NCBI GenBank assembly: GCA_018266795.1
Contig: JAFDZV010000011.1
Coordinates: 178,129 to 242,128 of the forward strand
Source: Bacteroidota bacterium
GTDB taxonomy: Bacteria; Bacteroidota; Ignavibacteria; OLB7
Reading direction: 5' to 3'
DNA: 64,000 nt
A program made the position numbers and the translations under genes. Under the pieces are notes generated by a model, which ran no database searches, was not told the origin of the DNA, and saw only the letters and a list, made by a program, of their open reading frames with translations. Positions 58,741 through 64,000 of the stretch are shown here, one piece after another; the stretch's first letter is position 1; every line of letters starts with the position of its first letter.

Positions 58741-58859
58741 CAGCTCTAACAATTCACCACCTGTCGGGTTACACGTGCAGAGCTGCATATCCATGTCGTT
58801 GATCCACATCGATTGCGTCATCGCTCCCATACCGTACGCTTCAATCAACCACACGATCG

Positions 58860-61562
58860 ATGCTTCATTCGCGGGACTTCCGGATTCGCACCGAACGCCG
58901 TATCAGTCATCTCACAGCTATCCTCTGGGTTGTTGCCTCGTATTCGTTGCTGGCACAACCGGCGGACGTGAAACTCAGCATCGAACCACGTCAGCCATTC
59001 TGTCCACGCGAGGCACGCATCCAGGCGGCTGCAGGCACGCACGGTATAACGCTCGTTGCCTGGGGAAGCAGCGCTAGCGATGGCGACACCATCCGCCCCG
59101 TGCTGTATGTCCAGATTGTGCGCGATACCATCCCGCAGGGAATGCCAGCGCTTCTTACCACACCTGATGCGCGACCTTCAGGATATGTTGCTGTCGTTCC
59201 GCTGCGGGATCGCTTCGTCGTTGTCTGGCAGGACGAGCGCGAACCGGGCGGAGTGCTCTACTGCCGCACGGTGGACACGACCGGACGTCTTGGTGCCTAC
59301 GAGGAATTCCTCGATACGGCGCTCACGATTCCGCCGGGCGTTACAGCCATTACGACCACCACCGGCTACAGGCTGATCTGGCCGACACGTCGTGCAGATG
59401 CAAGAGCGCATGCGCGCGATCTCGATTCGATGGGCCATGTTCGCGGAACTGCATTTGCGACGATGCTTCACAACGTCCTTCGCATTGTGCCGCTCGCCGC
59501 GCATCCGGGCACGGCGATCGCAGACTGCGGCCGCGACGGCCTGATAGTTCTTGACAGTACCGGAGGAATCAGGGATACCATCGAGACATTCAACAGGGTT
59601 ATCTCGATTCGCGATGATGGGGCAATGCTGGAATGCCATGGCAGCCTGGTCCGCATGTATGCCTCGCCGATCGACAGCGTTGCAATCCGTGTGCTGCGAC
59701 AACCGCCGCCGATACAACCGGGACACCAGGGCACCGTTGCCATGTGGGACTCCTCGGCTCATGCGAGGATCTTCGACCTGCGGCATGTCGCACGCCAGAA
59801 TTTCTTTGGTGAAAGCGAGATTGGCGTTGAGGTTACTGCCGTCGTTGAAACCAGTCTCGATACGTTCAAGGATCTGGGGGTGATTGTCTTTGCCTTGGAA
59901 ATGCAGTTGCCACACGGGTTCCTCGGAGATTTCTCGCTTGGCGATCCAACGCTGACCCGTCCCTGTGCTGAAGTCATCAGGTTCGCACTGCCGGTGAAGC
60001 TGGAGTCGCAGAATCCGGACGACCCGGCACATACGGTTCATTCATCGCAGAGCGTGAACACAATCTATCTGGGACCGAACGGTGTGGTTCAGAACGCCGA
60101 GTGTTCCGGCGTCGCTGCGCAATCACCCGCTGTCCGCCGCTTGGAAAATCCTCTGTATAGTGAAGTCATGCTTGGGCAGGGAGCACCCGTTGTTCATCTG
60201 AAAGCGCCTCTGGGAATGGCGCGTGTCAATGTCCCGCAAACCTCGCCGGTCATTGCACAGGAGGGGAACGAACTCCTTGTTGGCTGGACGTCGCAGGGGA
60301 TCGACTCTGTTGCCGCTCTTGGCCGATGGACTGTCTCCGGTGCATCGCGCTGCGATATGGTCGATGCCTACCATGCATCACAGGATGGTTCGGACTCCGC
60401 GCCTGCGCCCCATCACACCCTGTTCACTACAACCTATGGCGGGGGTACTTGTGCTCTGTTGACTGCTGCGGCGGTTTCCGGGGAGCAGGTGGCTCAGGTT
60501 ATTCGCGGAACGGCGCAGGGCTGGCGCAGCGTGCAGGTGGTGGAAACGCCGACTTCCGCAGTGCCTGGGGAGCCTGTGTTGACCGGGTCCGGCCTGCAGC
60601 GAGATCCCAATACCGGAACGCTCGTTTCGGCCATCGGATTGACAGGTCAATCCGGCGCTCCGGAGGACCGGCAGTACCGTACTCTCTGGCTCGCAGGTCT
60701 GGATGCGTCAGGCAACCGTTCATGGGTGATCGACAGCATGACGATTCTTCCCGGATTGTATGTCTCCGCCATCCCTTGTGCCGATCACAGTTTTGCAGCA
60801 GGCTCCTCGAGCGACGCGACACGCTACAACGACACGGCGCGAACCAGCAGTCGCCATATCGCCGACTGGAGCGAGCCAGCACGTTATCGGAGGCTTCTCG
60901 GACCATGGTTGTTGCGATGGATAACCACCGGCAATGAACTCTACGTTGCTCGCTACGACACGGTGCTTGCCGATGCCGGGTCCGTGCATATTCCGTTGCC
61001 GGGTGCCGTGACGAATGTGAATGTGGATGATGCAACAGTAGTACAGAACCCACGGGACTCCGGATTTGCGTTCGTCACCGCGGGCACCAGCGGTGTCTGG
61101 GTGTGCACATTCGACCGGGAGTTACGGCTGTTGCGTGACAGCATTCCGGTCAGTCTGTATCGCGGGCCGACTGCGCGACCGGCCGGTGTGATCCGGAACG
61201 ATACGCTCTTCGTTGTCTGGGAGGATTACCGGAACAATCAGGCCGATATCTACGGAGCCATGATTCCGCTTCACAGGAGAACCGGCAGCATCGCGACCGA
61301 ATCGTTGAATACCGATAACGCCAATACGGCGACTGTGTTCCCGAACCCTGCGAACGATGTTGCGACGCTACGATTCTCCCATCCATTGCTGCACCCGGCA
61401 ACCCTTCGGCTTGTAGACCTGCTGGGTCGGGTTGTGATGGAGATTTCATCCGACGCAGGCACGTCCGTTGTCAGCATCACGACCGGGGAGCTTTCCACCG
61501 GCCAGTATCTCGTCATCGGAGGGAGCAGCGGTCCCGTAGCCCGGCTGTTCGTTGCACATTGA
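58860..61562 (+). CDS. Large secreted protein with T9SS sorting tail
   Basis: 900 residues with signal peptide HLTAILWVVASYSLLAQ. The body is beta-rich with repeated Trp/Asp motifs (FVVVWQDEREPGGVLYC, DTLFVVWEDYRNNQADIYG) typical of propeller-like extracellular domains. The last 85 residues form a T9SS sorting domain (FPNPANDVATLRFSH to RLFVAH). Surface location is likely; function unknown. It lies within the element region but has no coupling to the replication genes. A terminator follows at 61585-61622. Confidence 0.85.
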   Translation: MLHSRDFRIRTERRISHLTAILWVVASYSLLAQPADVKLSIEPRQPFCPREARIQAAAGTHGITLVAWGSSASDGDTIRPVLYVQIVRDTIPQGMPALLTTPDARPSGYVAVVPLRDRFVVVWQDEREPGGVLYCRTVDTTGRLGAYEEFLDTALTIPPGVTAITTTTGYRLIWPTRRADARAHARDLDSMGHVRGTAFATMLHNVLRIVPLAAHPGTAIADCGRDGLIVLDSTGGIRDTIETFNRVISIRDDGAMLECHGSLVRMYASPIDSVAIRVLRQPPPIQPGHQGTVAMWDSSAHARIFDLRHVARQNFFGESEIGVEVTAVVETSLDTFKDLGVIVFALEMQLPHGFLGDFSLGDPTLTRPCAEVIRFALPVKLESQNPDDPAHTVHSSQSVNTIYLGPNGVVQNAECSGVAAQSPAVRRLENPLYSEVMLGQGAPVVHLKAPLGMARVNVPQTSPVIAQEGNELLVGWTSQGIDSVAALGRWTVSGASRCDMVDAYHASQDGSDSAPAPHHTLFTTTYGGGTCALLTAAAVSGEQVAQVIRGTAQGWRSVQVVETPTSAVPGEPVLTGSGLQRDPNTGTLVSAIGLTGQSGAPEDRQYRTLWLAGLDASGNRSWVIDSMTILPGLYVSAIPCADHSFAAGSSSDATRYNDTARTSSRHIADWSEPARYRRLLGPWLLRWITTGNELYVARYDTVLADAGSVHIPLPGAVTNVNVDDATVVQNPRDSGFAFVTAGTSGVWVCTFDRELRLLRDSIPVSLYRGPTARPAGVIRNDTLFVVWEDYRNNQADIYGAMIPLHRRTGSIATESLNTDNANTATVFPNPANDVATLRFSHPLLHPATLRLVDLLGRVVMEISSDAGTSVVSITTGELSTGQYLVIGGSSGPVARLFVAH

Positions 61563-61584
61563 TCGAAGAGGTTGCCGCAGAACA

Positions 61585-61622
61585 AGAACGGGTACTCCCG
61601 CAACCGCAGGAGTACCCGTTCT
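61585..61622. terminator. Terminator after the T9SS gene, usable in both directions
   Basis: A perfect 14-bp stem: AGAACGGGTACTCC (61585-61598) with GGAGTACCCGTTCT (61609-61622), 10-nt loop. The neighbouring genes are convergent. Confidence 0.88.
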
Positions 61623-61660
61623 GTCTGTCTGAACGATGGCAGCCTGAAGCGCGGGAATCG

Positions 61661-61924
61661 TCAGCCGGCCGTCCGGTTGTCCGGCTCGGGGCTTCCCGAC
61701 ACCACAAGAATGATATCCTCCCCAAGCGTCATGTGGCCGCCTGCACGCGAGCGTGCGGCCACGCTCGCATACTCCGGGCGCTTGCGGAGGGTGAACTCGC
61801 AAGCGATGTCGTAGTCGATGATCCCCACCTGTACGCAGAGTTGCGCCAGGCCGCTCGCGAACCGCCGGAGTTTCTGTGTCGGTATCGGCAGTTCATCACG
61901 CCGTGTGTTGCGTTGAAGTTGCAT
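61661..61924 (-). CDS. Small protein of unknown function
   Basis: 87 residues from the ATG at 61924, eight bases after the stop of the upstream gene, with a G-run as ribosome-binding site. Sequence features: basic start (QLQRNTRRDELPIPTQKL), a helical middle and an end SGSPEPDNRTAG. No family recognised. Second gene of a two-gene unit. Confidence 0.55.
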   Translation of the reverse strand: MQLQRNTRRDELPIPTQKLRRFASGLAQLCVQVGIIDYDIACEFTLRKRPEYASVAARSRAGGHMTLGEDIILVVSGSPEPDNRTAG

Positions 61925-61932
61925 GGCGCCCC

Positions 61933-62244
61933 CTACAATGCCGGCCGGTGCCACACCGAACGATCCGATGCCGGGGCATTGAATGCCGAAGCATCGAATG
62001 ATGTGCGTTGAAGCAGCCGTGCGTTGTTGAGAGTGTGGTAGAGACGGAAGAATGCCGCGACGGTCCCAAAGGTGATAATGGTGACTTCAATCCCCTCTGG
62101 CACTTCGTCGGTGATGATGGTCAGCCCGGCTTCAATCAGCCCGTAGAGGGCCGCGAGAGATTCGTCCAGTTGCTGGACAACCGAGAAGGGCACGAAGACG
62201 CCGGGCATCGGCACGAAGGCCATGGCGCTGGATTCCGCTGTCAT
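61933..62244 (-). CDS. Small partly hydrophobic protein of unknown function
   Basis: 103 residues from the ATG at 62244 (a start 12 codons earlier is possible). It has hydrophobic stretches (MAFVPMPGVFVPFSVVQQL, IEVTIITFGTVAAFFRLYH) that could form one or two membrane helices. No motif is recognised. It is coupled to the 61661-61924 gene. A 12-bp inverted repeat with a 45-base gap lies at 62257-62325 just upstream. Confidence 0.55.
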   Translation of the reverse strand: MTAESSAMAFVPMPGVFVPFSVVQQLDESLAALYGLIEAGLTIITDEVPEGIEVTIITFGTVAAFFRLYHTLNNARLLQRTSFDASAFNAPASDRSVWHRPAL

Positions 62245-62572
62245 GTTTCTTGCAGAAAATGCCGGGAGGTGCAAGCGCACATGACTGCGCCCCGCGCCTT
62301 ACGGACATCGGGACTCCCGGCATTTGTTTGTCGAAGAACAGACACCCGTGTTACGGCACGGGTTCCGGTCATGTGGCTTGCGCAAGCAATATAGCCACGT
62401 GCCGGGAATAACGGCGATAGCCTGAAATGCCTATTTAGATAGAGTTTCAGGCTATTCGAGGGCGCAATTTGTGCCAAAGCGGCAATCGGGGTTTCCCGGC
62501 CAGCCCGCGCTGCAATCCGGAGATCCGGCACGAACATACATGCCTGCGAGCGTTCCCAGAGACTTCTCCGGT
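62245..62572. other. Region between hsdR and the small-gene pair, with inverted repeats
   Basis: 328 bp. AAATGCCGGGAG (62257-62268) pairs with CTCCCGGCATTT (62314-62325). ATAGCCTGAAA (62417-62427) pairs with TTTCAGGCTAT (62445-62455). The second is AT-richer with an inner CTAT/ATAG stem and likely ends the hsdR transcript; the first, followed by T's on the minus strand, could be a second terminator or leader element. Confidence 0.55.
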
Positions 62573-64000
62573 TCAGCCCGCCGTGCCGGGCGGACGCTGC
62601 GAACCGTACGTGAGACGGAACACCGTGTCGGCGAACCACCGCCGGAACGACTCGTTGTCGCTGAACTGTTTGAAGAGTTCTGTGTCCTCCTTCATGCCGT
62701 CGATCATCACCCGCAGCAGCGCCTTGTCCAACTCGATGCGCGCGTTCTGCATGTCAGAGTTCTGCTTGGCGTTCTGATAGGCGGTATCGAGATTCACCTT
62801 CGCCGGAATGTCCACAAACAGACGTTGCTGCAGACGGTCATGGTCACCCCATTGGATGTTGCCGAACTGCTGATTGAAGGTTGAGAGAATATTCGAGAGC
62901 CGGTCAAGCTCCGGCTCCGGTGCATGGCCATCGCCGGCAACAGGAACCGGATCGATCTCCGCATCGGCATCGGGCAGTTCCACCGCGACCGTCGCCTGCT
63001 TCTCCACACGGTAGCTGTCCATATCGATCGCCTCCAGAATCCCGCGCGACAAGTCCTCCTCTACGGGCGCCGGCAGTTTCGGCACGAGGAAGTTCAGGAA
63101 GATGGAAAGCTTCTCCCAGCCCGCGTTCGTGTAGGGGAGAATGGAAGCAAGGAAGCCATAGGCTCGCAGAAACGCCTTTGCCTTTCCCTTGAAACTCACC
63201 TGGCCATCCTCATCCAACTGTTCCAGGTACACCGCAACACATCCGTCGAGAATCGGATCAAGCCGGTCGCGGTCCGCACCGCCCAGGTACAGCTCCACGA
63301 ACCGGCCGATCTCCGATTCGCTGTAGACCTCGTGGCCGTCCAGCGCCGCCTTCAGATCGTGCAACATGTTCGGGTCCGTCTCCGCGCTCAGGATCGTTGT
63401 CCGATAGTAGTCGGCGAAGGACTTCTCGATCACGTCCGCGCTGTTCATGAAGTCCAGTACGAACACGTCGTGCTTCTTCGGATGCGCGCGGTTCAGGCGT
63501 GATAGCGTCTGCACCGCCTTGATGCCGGAGAGCATCTTGTCCACGTACATCGTATGCAGCAACGGTTCATCGTAGCCGGTCTGGAACTTGTCCGCGCAGA
63601 TCAGGAAGCGGTACGGGTCCTCCTGAATCCTCTCCGCGATCGCGCCGGATGCGAAGCCGTTCAGCGACGCCTCGGTAACCGGCACGCCGCCATATTCGTG
63701 CTCGCCGGAAAAGGCCACGATTGCCCGATACGGGCTCTTGCGCTCGGTGAGGTAATCGCGGATAGCATGATAGTACTGCACCGCCCGCTCGATGCCGCTC
63801 GTCACCACCATCGCGCGTGCCTCGCCGCCGACCTTCCGAACCGCCAGCACCTGCTCGTGGAAGTGATCCACCATGATCTCCGCCTTCAACCGGATCGCGT
63901 GGTCGTGGCTCTCCACATAGCGGCGCAGCTTCTTCCGCGCGCGCTTCGTGTCGAACTCGGGATCGTCCTCGATCCTCTTGATCAACCGGTAGTAGCTCTC
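62573..64000 (-). CDS. hsdR: Type I restriction enzyme R subunit (HsdR), C-terminal part
   Basis: The 5' end is beyond the window; at least 475 codons remain. The helicase C-terminal lobe is visible: VVTSGIERAVQYYHAI, ICADKFQTGYDEPLLHTMYVD and the motif VI region LSRLNRAHPKKHDVFVLDFM. The C-terminal half is the coupling/specificity-binding domain. HsdR cuts unmethylated DNA after ATP-driven translocation, together with HsdM and HsdS. Neither partner gene lies in the window, so they should lie upstream (to the right). Probably cargo of the integrated element, but its boundary is unknown. Confidence 0.93.
   Translation of the reverse strand, partial: ESYYRLIKRIEDDPEFDTKRARKKLRRYVESHDHAIRLKAEIMVDHFHEQVLAVRKVGGEARAMVVTSGIERAVQYYHAIRDYLTERKSPYRAIVAFSGEHEYGGVPVTEASLNGFASGAIAERIQEDPYRFLICADKFQTGYDEPLLHTMYVDKMLSGIKAVQTLSRLNRAHPKKHDVFVLDFMNSADVIEKSFADYYRTTILSAETDPNMLHDLKAALDGHEVYSESEIGRFVELYLGGADRDRLDPILDGCVAVYLEQLDEDGQVSFKGKAKAFLRAYGFLASILPYTNAGWEKLSIFLNFLVPKLPAPVEEDLSRGILEAIDMDSYRVEKQATVAVELPDADAEIDPVPVAGDGHAPEPELDRLSNILSTFNQQFGNIQWGDHDRLQQRLFVDIPAKVNLDTAYQNAKQNSDMQNARIELDKALLRVMIDGMKEDTELFKQFSDNESFRRWFADTVFRLTYGSQRPPGTAG

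Overview
ORGANISM. The window is GC-rich (roughly 60%) bacterial DNA. Three genes end in type IX secretion (T9SS) C-terminal sorting domains, two of these are SBBP-type beta-propeller proteins, and the rpmB promoter fits the TTTG-N20-TAnnTTTG pattern of Bacteroidota. LytS/LytTR signalling with a Y_Y_Y/propeller sensor and a DUF5683-like protein point the same way. I infer a high-GC member of the Bacteroidota/Chlorobiota side, for example an Ignavibacteria/Kapabacteria-like lineage. That is inference from gene content; no marker gene was compared.

LAYOUT. 1-1.6 kb (-): a Rieske iron-sulfur protein followed by a haem-motif beta-barrel protein, truncated by the window edge. 1.9-5 kb: an MFS transporter with an unusual repeated leader and a membrane-anchored lipoprotein-like protein. 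5.1-7.2 kb: thrS. 7.4-11.5 kb (-): two outer-membrane barrel proteins, a possible Cys/Gly-rich peptide and an OppA-type lipoprotein. 11.7-15.6 kb (-): tRNA-Pro, phosphoglucose/phosphomannose isomerase, cupin, ArsC-like protein, an acidic protein and an 8-oxoguanine glycosylase. 15.8-20.9 kb (-): two paralogous SBBP/T9SS proteins. 21.1-26.5 kb (+): a frameshifted four-helix-bundle gene, then GH105 hydrolase, PfkB sugar kinase and GH38 alpha-mannosidase, which look like a small glycan-catabolism operon. 27.2-28 kb: a divergent pair of small helix-turn-helix regulators. 28.4-34.7 kb: DUF421 protein, subtilase, ThpR, Nnr, VanZ, DUF5683-like protein. 35.2-39.3 kb (-): LytTR regulator and propeller-type sensor kinase. 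40.2-49.2 kb: housekeeping genes (NamZ, HAD phosphatase, lipoprotein, YchF, aldo/keto reductase, M28 peptidase, TsaC, L28, DedA).

MOBILE REGION. From 49.4 kb a tyrosine integrase opens a block that looks like an integrated element: excisionase-like HTH, a 1052-residue Toprim/DUF3987 primase-helicase, a TubC-docking-like small protein, several unknown small genes, a T9SS protein, an orphan T9SS tail and, at the right edge, the C-terminal part of a type I restriction HsdR. Its right boundary is outside or unresolved.

REPEATS. The most unusual feature is a set of intergenic repeats built from 7-bp units. There are three sequence families, often arranged as palindromes, and they recur across the window. 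They touch or supply the stop codons of several genes, and one is attached to a displaced 69-bp copy of part of dedA. A separate 22-nt palindrome occurs both as the last unit of a tandem array at 4.9 kb and as a single copy at 34.7 kb. No CRISPR array, rRNA or insertion sequence was found.
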